Below are positions 1 to 8,122 of a stretch of DNA of 11,032 nucleotides, piece by piece (position 1 is the first letter of the stretch; each line of letters opens with the position of its first letter). The position numbers and the translations under genes were made by a program. Source of the stretch: JBDTMT01 sp033764095 (lineage in GTDB: Bacteria > Desulfobacterota > Binatia > HRBIN30 > CADEER01); assembly GCA_033764095.1 (NCBI GenBank), contig JANRJF010000409.1, positions 1 through 11,032 of the forward strand, in the 5' to 3' direction. The notes below the pieces were generated by a model. That model was not told where the DNA came from. It saw only the letters and a list, made by a program, of their open reading frames with translations, and did no database searches.

Positions 1-221
1 CGGATGGCGACGATCGACCCCGGCGTGCGGCCGAGCATCTTCTTCGCCTCGGCGCCGACCGCCAGCACACGACGGCCGCCGCGCGCCTCCTTCTGCACCG
101 CCACCACCGACGGTTCGTTGCAGACGATGCCCTCGCCTTTGACGTAGATCAGGGTGTTTGCCGTTCCCAGATCGATCGCCAGATCGTTCGAGAACATGCC
201 CAAAAGGAAGTTCAGCACCAT
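1..221 (-). CDS. mreB: MreB rod shape-determining protein (5' part only)
   Basis: The bacterial actin homologue MreB polymerises under the inner membrane and guides the elongation peptidoglycan machinery. Only the first 73 codons and two bases of the next are in the window; the gene continues past base 1. The protein starts MVLNFLLGMFSNDLAIDLGT, and residues 13-24 carry the phosphate-1 loop of the actin ATPase fold (DLAIDLGTANTL). This is followed by the family-typical stretches YVKGEGIV and NEPSVVAV. I chose the ATG at 219-221 because a GAGG lies ten bases upstream on this strand and because known MreB proteins have a similar short hydrophobic lead before MFSNDL. A second ATG eight codons in (MFSND) is possible but less likely. 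The gene is divergent from the PPIase gene, with 156 bases between them. Identity is certain; no oddity is visible in this part. Confidence 0.96.
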   Translation of the reverse strand, partial: MVLNFLLGMFSNDLAIDLGTANTLIYVKGEGIVCNEPSVVAVQKEARGGRRVLAVGAEAKKMLGRTPGSIVAI

Positions 222-362
222 CCGCCGCCAGCCTCAGTGTCCGGGTTGATGTGTTTCGGGTTGTGGAGCGGTCGGGGCGTACCAGCTTTCGCCGGATGGG
301 GCAAGGTGAGCGTTGTGCAAGTTGCTTTTGCAGCGGTGCTTCTTTATCGTCCGGAGCTTCGC

Positions 363-368
363 GAGGAG
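363..368 (+). promoter_or_regulatory. Shine-Dalgarno setting the PPIase GTG start
   Basis: GAGGAG lies nine bases before the GTG at 378. It is 21 bases before the ATG at 390 and far downstream of the ATG at 237, so it decides the start of the downstream gene in favour of GTG 378. No equally good purine run precedes the other candidate starts. Confidence 0.75.
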
Positions 369-377
369 ATCCCCACC

Positions 378-2261
378 GTGCTGGACACAATGCGCAAGCG
401 GGCCGATTCGGCCCTGCTGAAAGGTCTTTTTGTCGTCATCGTGTTCGTCTTCCTGTTCTGGGGCGTCGGCACCGTCGGCCGCAACCACATGGACGTCGCC
501 GCCACGGTCAACGACCACCCCATCCTGCGGCGCGACTTCGACCGCGCCTACCAGAACCTCAACGCGATGTATCGCAACCTCGGCGCCGACATGGCCCCGC
601 CGGTGGAGTTGCTGCGCGAGCAGGCGATCGCGCAGCTGGTCTCCAACCAGCTGATGCTGCAGGAAGCGTCGCGCCTCGGCCTCGAAGTCGACGAGGACGA
701 GCTGCGCGACTCGATCTCCTCGATGCCGCAGTTCCAGCAGGGCGGCCGCTTCGACCGCGACGCCTACGTCCAGATCCTGCAGATGAACAGCCTCAAGCCG
801 GGCGACTTCGAGGAGTTGCAGCGCCAGCAGCTGCTCACCGGCAAGCTGCAGGAGGTGGTGCGGCGCGGCGTGCACGTCAGCGAGCAGGAGATGAAGGACC
901 GCTTCGGCTACGAGAACGAGCGCGTCAACCTGCGCGTGATGAAAGTGCCGGCGGCGCGCTTCGCCGACCAGGTACAGGTGAGCGACGAGGACGTCAGCAA
1001 GTACTACGAGGCCAACGCCGAGCACTACCGCGAGCCGGAGAAGGTCTCGATCCAGCTCGTCGAGTTCCGTGCCGACGAGTTCGCCGCGCAGGTGACGCCG
1101 ACCGACGACGACGTGCGCGCGTACTACGACGCGCACCTCGAAGAGTACAGGAAGCCCGAAGAGGTGCAGGCGCGCCACATCCTGTTCAAGGTCGCGCCCG
1201 ATGCCAGCGACGCCGACAAGGCGGCGGCGCGCAAGCAGGCCGACGAGGTCCTGGCCAAGGCCAAGGCGGGCGAGGACTTCGCCGCGCTGGCCAAGCAGTA
1301 CTCGCAGGACTCGACGGCGCAGAACGGCGGCGACCTGGGCAGCTTCGGCCGCGGCGTCATGACGCCGACCTTCGAGGCGGCCGCCTTCGCGCTGGAGCCG
1401 GGCGGCATCAGCGACGTGGTCGAGTCGCCGTTCGGCCTGCACATCATCAAGCTCGACGCCAAGAGCCCGGAGCGCACCCAGCCGATCGAGGAGGTGAAGG
1501 CGACCATCGTCGAGGCGATCAAGACGCAGAAGGCGCGCGGCGCCGCCCTGCAGGCGGTGCAGGACGCGCACGAGCGCATGCTCGACGGCGAGCCGCTGGA
1601 GAAGGTCGCCGCCGACCTCAAGCTGCCGGTGCAGACCCCGCCGCCGTTCGTGGCGACCGCCTTCCGGCCGGAGGTCGCCAAGGAAGCCTTCGCCACCGAT
1701 CCGGGCGAGATCGGCGAGATCGTCACCGAGCCGACCGCCTACTCGATCATCAAGGTGGTCGAGCGCATTCCGACCAAGATCCCGCCGCTCGACCAGATCA
1801 AGGGCATCGTCGCGTCCGACGTGAAGGACCAGAAGGCGATGGACCTCGCCAAGGCGAAGGCGGAAGAGATCCGCGCCGGCCTGAAGACCGGCGCCGATCT
1901 CGACGCGGCGGCGGCGAGGGAACAGCTCACCGTCCAGGACGCCAAGCAGATCAGCCGCATGAGCCCGGGTATTCCGGACCTCGGCAACCTGCCCGATCTC
2001 GTCAAGGCGGCCTTCGGCCTGACCCCCGAGGCGCCGGTGGCGCCGGCCGTGTACGCGATGCCGCGCGACGTCGTCGTCGCCGTGCTCGCCGAGCGCGTGC
2101 CGCCCGACCCGGCGCAGTTCGACAGCGGCAAGGCGACGCTGGCCAACCGCCTGCAGACGCAGGCCGAGAACGCCGCGCTGAAGAACTTCCTCGACCAGCT
2201 CAAGGCCAAGGCGAAGATCGAGTACGGTCAGGGCTTCACGCACGCGCCCACCGCTTCGTGA
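378..2261 (+). CDS. ppiD: PpiD/SurA-type membrane-anchored periplasmic peptidyl-prolyl cis-trans isomerase
   Basis: A 627-residue folding factor of the PpiD family, tied to the inner membrane with its bulk in the periplasm, where it would act on proteins leaving the Sec translocon. Residues 4-15 are basic (MRKRADSALLKG), and residues 16-33 form one hydrophobic span (FVVIVFVFLFWG). About 38-190 is the SurA-N-like helical chaperone region, opening with TVNDHPILRRDF. About 260-360 is a parvulin domain, from RHILF (266-270) through GGDLGSFGRG to FGLHIIKL (352-359). The remaining 260 residues hold two further stretches with the spacing of the parvulin C-terminal half (from F438 and F546). The length matches the family (E. 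coli PpiD is about 620). The GTG start rests on the Shine-Dalgarno and on giving a normal N-in anchor; 47 extra open codons upstream do not look coding. It probably heads an operon with the next two genes. The family assignment is firm; true PpiD orthology is inferred. Confidence 0.9.
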   Translation: MLDTMRKRADSALLKGLFVVIVFVFLFWGVGTVGRNHMDVAATVNDHPILRRDFDRAYQNLNAMYRNLGADMAPPVELLREQAIAQLVSNQLMLQEASRLGLEVDEDELRDSISSMPQFQQGGRFDRDAYVQILQMNSLKPGDFEELQRQQLLTGKLQEVVRRGVHVSEQEMKDRFGYENERVNLRVMKVPAARFADQVQVSDEDVSKYYEANAEHYREPEKVSIQLVEFRADEFAAQVTPTDDDVRAYYDAHLEEYRKPEEVQARHILFKVAPDASDADKAAARKQADEVLAKAKAGEDFAALAKQYSQDSTAQNGGDLGSFGRGVMTPTFEAAAFALEPGGISDVVESPFGLHIIKLDAKSPERTQPIEEVKATIVEAIKTQKARGAALQAVQDAHERMLDGEPLEKVAADLKLPVQTPPPFVATAFRPEVAKEAFATDPGEIGEIVTEPTAYSIIKVVERIPTKIPPLDQIKGIVASDVKDQKAMDLAKAKAEEIRAGLKTGADLDAAAAREQLTVQDAKQISRMSPGIPDLGNLPDLVKAAFGLTPEAPVAPAVYAMPRDVVVAVLAERVPPDPAQFDSGKATLANRLQTQAENAALKNFLDQLKAKAKIEYGQGFTHAPTAS

Positions 2262-2283
2262 GCCGCGCCCGGGCGGTGGCGCG

Positions 2284-2484
2284 GTGACTGGCGAGGGCGG
2301 CGCGGCCGGGCTCTGCGGCGACTGCCGGCACGCGCGCCGCATCCGCTCGGCGCGCGGCTCGACCTTCCATCTGTGCGCGCGCGCCGCCGCCGACCCGCGC
2401 TACGCCCGCTACCCGCCCCTGCCGGTCCTGCGCTGCCCCGGGCACGAACCCGCTTCCCCGGCGGCGGACGGCGGTGGCGCGTGA
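2284..2484 (+). CDS. Small four-cysteine protein, probable zinc-binding, function unknown
   Basis: A 66-residue protein starting with GTG 22 bases after the PPIase stop. Its core contains CGDCRHARRI, STFHLC, ADPRYARYPPLPVLRCPGHE. Cysteines 11, 14, 31 and 51 give a CX2C-X16-C-X19-C pattern, with His16 and His29 nearby, so a small zinc-bound fold is likely. From memory, short proteins with CxxCRH..., a DPR(F/Y)xRYPxLPV stretch and a final Cys occur as conserved hypotheticals in high-GC bacteria; I know no assigned function. The stop overlaps the next gene's start (GTGA, 2481-2484), the usual sign of translational coupling. The Shine-Dalgarno is poor, so translation may depend on coupling to the PPIase gene. 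The last ten residues are low-complexity Ala/Gly. It could be a regulatory or chaperone accessory for its neighbours, but nothing in the sequence shows this. Confidence 0.72.
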   Translation: MTGEGGAAGLCGDCRHARRIRSARGSTFHLCARAAADPRYARYPPLPVLRCPGHEPASPAADGGGA

Positions 2485-3818
2485 GCCCACCCGCCGCCAA
2501 CCACGCGCACGCCCTGCTGGCGCAGCCGCCGCTGCGCGCCATCGTCCGGCTCGCCGCGCCGACGACGATGGTGATGCTCATCGCGGCGCTGTCGAACATC
2601 CTGCACACCTACTTCGTCAGCCGCCTCGGCGACGATGCGATCGCGGCGGTGTCGCTGGTCTTTCCGATCGTGATGATCCTCATCACCGTGGTCGCCGGCG
2701 GGCTCGGCACCGGCGTCGCTGCCGGCATCGCGCGCGCGCTCGGCGGGGGACGCCACGGCGACGCCAGCGCGCTGGCCGAGCATTCGATGGTCATCACCGT
2801 CGGGGTCGCGGTGCTCGGCATCGCCGGCTGCGAGCTCGGCGCCCGCCCGCTGTTCCGCCTGATGGGCGGCGACGGCGTCGTGCTCGAGCAGGCGGTGCTG
2901 TTCGCCCGCGTGCTGTTCGGCGGCCTGCTGATCAGCTTCACCGTCGGGACGTTCGACTCCATCCTGCGCGGCGCCGGCAACGTGCGCGTGCCGGCGATCT
3001 GCTCCAGCCTGTCGCTGCTGCTGCAGATCGCCTTCACGCCGCTGTTCATGTTCTGGCTCGGGCTCGGGCTGGCCGGCGCGCCGCTGGCGACGCTCACCGG
3101 CCAGGCGCTCGGCCTCATCCCGCGCAGCCTGTACATCTTCGGCCCGCGCAGCCCGCTGCAGCCGCGCCTCTGGCCGCGTGGACTGCAGCGCCGCCACTTC
3201 GTCGAGATCCTGCGCGTCGGCGTGCCGGCGGCGCTCTCGGCCGGGCTCAACTACATCGCGCTGCTGGTGCTGACCGGTACCGTCGCCACCTTCGGCACGG
3301 CGCATCTCGCCGCGTACGGGCTCAGCTCGCGGCTCGACTTCCTGCTCTTCTCGCTCGGCTTCGGCGTCGCCGCCGCCGGCCTGACGCTGGTCGGCATGGC
3401 CGCCGGCGCCGGGCGGCGCGACCTGGTCGGGCGCTACGTCGTGCAGACCGCGGCAGTCGCCGCCGCCGTCGTCGCCGTGCCGGCGGTGCTGGTCACCTGG
3501 CGGCCGGAGGTGTGGATCCATCTCTTCACCCAGGCCCCGGAGATCACCGCCATCGCCACCCGCTACTTCCACCGGGTCGGGCCGTCGTACTTCTTCGTCG
3601 TCTGCAGCATGGTGATCGCCTCGTCGTTCCAGGCCCTGGCGCGCGCCACCCTGCCGCTCACGGTGATGATCGCACGCGTCGTGCTGGTGGTCGGCGGCGC
3701 GCTGCTCGCGGTACACGCGTTCGGCGCCACCGACGCGACCGTGTTCAGCATCATCGCCGCCGGCAACGTGGTCTCGTGCCTGGTGCTGGTGGCGCTGTTC
3801 CGCCTGGTCGGCCGCTGA
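2481..3818 (+). CDS. MATE-family multidrug/cation efflux transporter
   Basis: A 445-residue inner-membrane antiporter of the multidrug and toxic compound extrusion family, expected to export cationic or drug-like compounds against a Na+ or H+ gradient. The length and about 12 hydrophobic segments fit. The two-fold MatE repeat is visible: the first half includes LAAPTTMVMLIAALSN (about 24-39) and the family marker LRGAGNVRVP (162-171). The second begins near VGVPAALSAGLN (247-257), and its counterpart SSFQALARATLPLTV lies at 381-395. The start is the GTG at 2481, whose last bases are the previous gene's TGA; it places about 20 soluble residues before the first span. An in-frame open stretch upstream belongs to the 66-residue gene in another frame. 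The substrate cannot be told from sequence. It is convergent with radA, with only 45 bases between stops. Confidence 0.93.
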   Translation: MSPPAANHAHALLAQPPLRAIVRLAAPTTMVMLIAALSNILHTYFVSRLGDDAIAAVSLVFPIVMILITVVAGGLGTGVAAGIARALGGGRHGDASALAEHSMVITVGVAVLGIAGCELGARPLFRLMGGDGVVLEQAVLFARVLFGGLLISFTVGTFDSILRGAGNVRVPAICSSLSLLLQIAFTPLFMFWLGLGLAGAPLATLTGQALGLIPRSLYIFGPRSPLQPRLWPRGLQRRHFVEILRVGVPAALSAGLNYIALLVLTGTVATFGTAHLAAYGLSSRLDFLLFSLGFGVAAAGLTLVGMAAGAGRRDLVGRYVVQTAAVAAAVVAVPAVLVTWRPEVWIHLFTQAPEITAIATRYFHRVGPSYFFVVCSMVIASSFQALARATLPLTVMIARVVLVVGGALLAVHAFGATDATVFSIIAAGNVVSCLVLVALFRLVGR

Positions 3819-3837
3819 GGCGGGCCGGCCGGAGTGC

Positions 3838-3857
3838 GGGCGCCGCGGGCGGCGCTC
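3838..3857. terminator. GC-rich hairpin between convergent genes, possible bidirectional terminator
   Basis: GCGCCG (3840-3845) and CGGCGC (3850-3855) pair around a four-base loop. One G-T wobble and one G-C pair extend the stem to 3838-3857. It sits between the stops of the MATE gene and radA, where a shared terminator would be expected. There is no T-run on either side, so it does not meet the intrinsic-terminator pattern; it may only stall polymerase or be chance in this GC-rich DNA. Confidence 0.3.
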
Positions 3858-3863
3858 TGCCGG

Positions 3864-5219
<1,356 letters not shown>

Positions 5220-5312
5220 GCGCTCCCGAGTAGCGCGAACCGCGCGGCGAACCAACGGCTGCGCGGCATAGCATCGGTGTCCATGGCGCGATTCGGCGCG
5301 GCGCACCGGTGC

Positions 5313-5345
5313 CCCGCCGCCGCGCGAGCGACGCCCGGCGGCGGG
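5313..5345. repeat. 10-bp inverted repeat in the radA-bioF divergent region
   Basis: CCCGCCGCCG (5313-5322) and CGGCGGCGGG (5336-5345) are perfect complements around 13 bases. The dyad ends five bases before the TTGACA used here as the bioF -35 box, and TTTGTT follows the right arm. It could be an operator for a biotin regulator, a hairpin in the radA leader, or a terminator-like structure. The arms are simple GC-rich CCG repeats, so chance is a real alternative. Confidence 0.4.
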
Positions 5346-5349
5346 TTTG

Positions 5350-5379
5350 TTGACACGCCGCCACCGCGCCCACTAGCGC
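5350..5379 (+). promoter_or_regulatory. Probable bioF promoter (leaderless layout)
   Basis: A consensus -35 box TTGACA (5350-5355) is followed after 18 bases by TAGCGC (5374-5379). That is a weak -10 at best but has the initial TA; it is the start of an 8-bp palindrome TAGCGCTA. The start codon begins nine bases after the box and has no Shine-Dalgarno, so transcription would begin at or within a few bases of the ATG. The tetR gene shows the same layout. Confidence 0.5.
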
Positions 5380-5388
5380 TACTCGTCG

Positions 5389-6579
5389 ATGCACCCCGAC
5401 GACTGGTTCGCCGCCGAGCTCGAGCGGCTGGCGGCACAGGGCCTGCGGCGCGCGCTGCGACCGGTGGACGGACCCCAGGACGCGCGCGTCGTGCTCGACG
5501 GCCGCTCGGTGCTCTGCCTGTCGTCGAACAACTACCTCGGCCTGGCCAACCATCCGGAGGTGGTCGCGGCGGCGGTGGCGGCCGCCGAGCGCGACGGCGT
5601 CGGCAGCGGCGCCTCGCGGCTGATCTCCGGCTCGATGCGCGCGCACCACCTGCTGGAGGCGGAGCTGGCGGCGTTCAAGGGAACCGCGGCGAGCCTGCTG
5701 TTCACCTCCGGCTACCACGCCAACCTCGGCGTCATTGGCAGCCTGGTCGGGCCGGGCGACGCGGTGTTCAGCGACGCGCTCAACCACGCCAGCCTGATCG
5801 ACGGCTGCCGGCTGTCGCGCGCGCACGTCGCGGTCTATCCGCACGCCGACGTCGACGGGCTCGCCGCGCGCCTCGCCGCGGTGCCGGCGCGGCGCCGGCT
5901 GATCGTCACCGATTCGGTGTTCAGCATGGACGGCGACGCAGCGCCGCTGGCGGCGATCTGCGACCTCGCCGAGCGCTACGACGCGATGGTGATGGTCGAC
6001 GAGGCGCACGCCACCGGCGTGGTCGGCGCGCGCGGCGCCGGACTGGTCGAGGCGCTCGGCTTGCGCGGCCGCGTCACCGTGCAGATGGGCACGCTCGGCA
6101 AGGCGCTCGGCGCCTTCGGCGCCTATGTCGCCGGCAGCCGCCCGCTGATCGACTTCCTGGTCAATCGCGCCCGCACGCAGATCTTCACCACCGCCCTGCC
6201 GCCGCCGGTGGTGGCCGCGGCGCGCGCTGCCCTGGCCATCGTCGGGCGCGAGCCGGCGCGGCGCGACGCCGTGCGACACAACGCGCGCCGCCTGCGCGCC
6301 GGCCTGCAGCAGCTCGGCTACCGGGTCCCGGGCGACGCCGACAGCCACATCCTGCCGGTGCTGATCGGCGACGCCGAGGCGACCATGGCGTGCTCCGAGG
6401 CGCTGCTGGCGCGCGGCGTGTTCGCGCACGGCATCCGCCCGCCGACCGTGCCGCCCGGCACCGCCCGCCTGCGCGTCACGGTGATGGCGACCCACACCGA
6501 TGCCGACATCGAGGCGGCGCTCGCCGCGTTTGCCGCCGTCGCCGCGCCGCCGGCGCCGGCCGCGCGGGTGGCCCGGTGA
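5389..6579 (+). CDS. bioF: 8-amino-7-oxononanoate synthase (BioF)
   Basis: A PLP enzyme that joins pimeloyl-ACP/CoA with L-alanine, releasing CO2, to make 8-amino-7-oxononanoate, the first ring-forming step of biotin synthesis. The 396 residues match the alpha-oxoamine synthase family. SSNNYLGLANHP lies at 45-56, GSGASRLISGS at 72-82 and TSGYHANLG at 106-114. HASLIDGCRLS is at 133-143, DEAHATG (D204 and H207, cofactor ring contacts) at 204-210, and the PLP-lysine motif TLGKALG at 235-241 with K238. Sister enzymes (2-amino-3-ketobutyrate ligase, ALA synthase) share this fold; the overlap with bioA and the nearby bioD settle the choice. The ATG at 5389 is firm because TAG at 5374-5376 closes the frame upstream. 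No Shine-Dalgarno precedes it. The stop overlaps the bioA start (GTGA, 6576-6579). The tail after about 380 is Ala/Pro-rich and dispensable-looking. Confidence 0.94.
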   Translation: MHPDDWFAAELERLAAQGLRRALRPVDGPQDARVVLDGRSVLCLSSNNYLGLANHPEVVAAAVAAAERDGVGSGASRLISGSMRAHHLLEAELAAFKGTAASLLFTSGYHANLGVIGSLVGPGDAVFSDALNHASLIDGCRLSRAHVAVYPHADVDGLAARLAAVPARRRLIVTDSVFSMDGDAAPLAAICDLAERYDAMVMVDEAHATGVVGARGAGLVEALGLRGRVTVQMGTLGKALGAFGAYVAGSRPLIDFLVNRARTQIFTTALPPPVVAAARAALAIVGREPARRDAVRHNARRLRAGLQQLGYRVPGDADSHILPVLIGDAEATMACSEALLARGVFAHGIRPPTVPPGTARLRVTVMATHTDADIEAALAAFAAVAAPPAPAARVAR

Positions 6580-7949
6580 GCCGCCCGACCACCGCCGAGC
6601 TGGCGGCCTGGGATCACCAGTATCTCTGGCATCCCTTCACCCAGATGCGCGACTGGCTCGCGCAGCCGCCGCTGGTGATCGAGTCGGGCGAGGGCAACTA
6701 CCTGATCGACAGCGACGGGCGGCGCTATCTCGACGGCGTCTCGTCGCTGTGGTGCAACGTGCACGGCCATCGCAAGCCGGAGCTCGACGCGGCGCTCAAG
6801 GCGCAGTGCGATCGCATCGCGCACAGCACCATGCTCGGGCTCGGCAACGTGCCGGCGACGGTGCTCGCCAAGCGCCTGATCGAGATCGCCCCGGCCGGGC
6901 TGACCCGCGTCTTCTACTCGGACGCCGGCGCCACGGCGGTCGAGATCGCGCTCAAGCTGGCCCTGCAGTACTGGCAGCTGCGCGGCGAGCCGCGCCGCAC
7001 CCGCTTCGTCGCCCTCACCGAGGCGTACCACGGCGACACCCTGGGCGCGGTCGGGGTCGGCTACAGCGAGGCGTTCCACCGCTTCTTCCGGCCGGTCATC
7101 ACCCCGGCGCTGCGCATCGACCCGCCGCATGTCTTCCGCTGGCAGCGGCAGCACACTCCCGAACGCGCCCTGGAGCTGGCCTGTGCCGATGCCGAGCGGG
7201 TCTTCGCGGCGCACGGCGGCGAGGTGGCGGCGCTGATCGTCGAGCCGCTCATGCAGGGCGCCGCCGGCATGTGGTCGCAGCCGACCGGCTACCTGCCCTT
7301 CCTGCGCGAGCTCACCCGGCGCCACGGCACGCTGCTGATCTGCGACGAGGTCGCCACCGGCTTCGGCCGCACCGGCAAGCTGTTCGCGGTCGAGCACGAG
7401 GGCATCGAGGCCGACCTGCTCTGCCTCGGCAAGGGCATCACCGGCGGCTACCTGCCACTGGCGGCGACGCTGACCAGCGAGGCGCTGTTCGAGGCCTTCC
7501 TCGCCCCCTACGAGGCCTTCGAGGCCTTCTTCCACGGCCACACCTACACCGGCAACCCGCTCGCCTGCGCGGTGGCGATCGCCAACCTCGACGTCTTCGA
7601 ACGCGAGCAGGTGGTGCGGCGCGGTGGCGAGCGCGCCTGTCACCTGGCCGGGCTGCTGGCCGGGCTGCCGGACCGCCTGCCGCAGGTCGGCGACGTGCGC
7701 CAGTGGGGCCTGATGGTCGGCATCGAGCTGGTCAGCGAGCGCGCGACGCGCGCCGGGTTCGACCCGGCGCTGAAGCTCGGCCAGCGAGTGGTCGCCGCGG
7801 CACGGCGGCGCGGCGTCATCCTGCGCCCGCTCGGCAATGTGATCATCCTCATGCCGCCGCTCAGCATCAGCCGCGCCGAGCTCGACCTGCTGGTCGCGGT
7901 GACGGTCGAATCGATCGCCGAGGCGGTCGCCGAGCTGCCGCGCGGTTGA
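6576..7949 (+). CDS. bioA: 7,8-diaminononanoate transaminase (BioA, Bacillus-like class)
   Basis: A class-III PLP aminotransferase converting 8-amino-7-oxononanoate to 7,8-diaminopelargonate. The 457-residue protein opens with the diagnostic LWHPFTQM (17-24). It then has YSDAGATAVEIALK (114-127), YHGDTLGA (151-158), DEVATGFGRTGKLF (257-270), the PLP lysine in LGKGITGGYLP (K286) and HGHTYTGNPLACA (320-332). Several stretches (SSLWCNVHGHRK, IAHSTMLG, NVPAT, the HGHTYTGN loop) resemble, from memory, the Bacillus BioK/BioA class more than the E. coli enzyme, which has SSWW and HGPTFMGN. B. subtilis BioK uses lysine rather than SAM as amino donor, so the donor here is open. Translation starts at a GTG overlapping the bioF stop by four bases, so the two are coupled. 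An open frame runs far upstream but is antisense to radA. A 173-base gap with a dyad follows. Confidence 0.95.
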   Translation: MSRPTTAELAAWDHQYLWHPFTQMRDWLAQPPLVIESGEGNYLIDSDGRRYLDGVSSLWCNVHGHRKPELDAALKAQCDRIAHSTMLGLGNVPATVLAKRLIEIAPAGLTRVFYSDAGATAVEIALKLALQYWQLRGEPRRTRFVALTEAYHGDTLGAVGVGYSEAFHRFFRPVITPALRIDPPHVFRWQRQHTPERALELACADAERVFAAHGGEVAALIVEPLMQGAAGMWSQPTGYLPFLRELTRRHGTLLICDEVATGFGRTGKLFAVEHEGIEADLLCLGKGITGGYLPLAATLTSEALFEAFLAPYEAFEAFFHGHTYTGNPLACAVAIANLDVFEREQVVRRGGERACHLAGLLAGLPDRLPQVGDVRQWGLMVGIELVSERATRAGFDPALKLGQRVVAAARRRGVILRPLGNVIILMPPLSISRAELDLLVAVTVESIAEAVAELPRG

Positions 7950-7992
7950 AAACGACCGCCTGGCGGCAAAAAAGAGCCTGATTTTGGGAAAA

Positions 7993-8033
7993 GTGTGCAG
8001 TTCCTTGGCACCTGCTGAGGATGAACTGCACAC
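7993..8033. repeat. Perfect 11-bp inverted repeat downstream of bioA (candidate operator or hairpin)
   Basis: GTGTGCAGTTC (7993-8003) and GAACTGCACAC (8023-8033) are exact complements separated by 19 bases. The repeat lies in the most AT-rich part of the window, 44 bases after the bioA stop and 90 bases before the next start. The arm centres are 30 bp apart, close to three DNA turns. The overall size (41 bp) is like that of a BirA-type biotin operator, but the arms do not match the known TTGTAAACC/GGTTTACAA consensus. There is no T-run after it, so it is not an intrinsic terminator. Confidence 0.65.
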
Positions 8034-8112
8034 CCCACCGGCACACGACCAGAGAAACAAATCGTGCCCCCCTGAGGCATTGCGATTGCTAGCGTGCTAG
8101 GTACACGGAAAC

Positions 8113-8116
8113 GGAG
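8113..8116 (+). promoter_or_regulatory. Shine-Dalgarno of the 51-residue membrane protein
   Basis: GGAG lies six bases before the ATG at 8123, the best-placed ribosome site in the biotin cluster. It is the main reason to accept the short gene that follows as real. Confidence 0.65.
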
Positions 8117-8122
8117 CGAGCC

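Noticed and set aside
237..377. An earlier ATG start for the PPIase gene
   Set aside because: The extra 47 residues give a second poor hydrophobic stretch before the anchor; the strong GAGGAG points to GTG 378.
234..2342. A 700-codon open frame antisense to the PPIase gene
   Set aside because: Its Arg/His/Val-rich composition is the mirror of a GC-rich gene; it has no domain, and the plus-strand frame has clear motifs.
5220..5306. A 29-codon N-terminal extension of RadA
   Set aside because: RadA proteins begin just before the first zinc-finger cysteine; the extension is Arg-rich and falls in the promoter region.
7956..7973. CCGCCTGGCGG followed by CAAAAAA as a bioA terminator
   Set aside because: The usable stem is only four pairs with a three-base loop, and the following run is A, not T, on the coding strand.
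8005..8020. A sigma-54-like TTGGCAC box in the gap after bioA
   Set aside because: The GC expected 12 bases downstream is absent (GG there), so the -12 element fails; it is also in the loop of the dyad.
8089..8100. CTAGCGTGCTAG near-palindrome resembling the TAGCGCTA before bioF
   Set aside because: The shared core is only a few bases, there is no TTGACA at the matching distance, and its position relative to the start codon differs.
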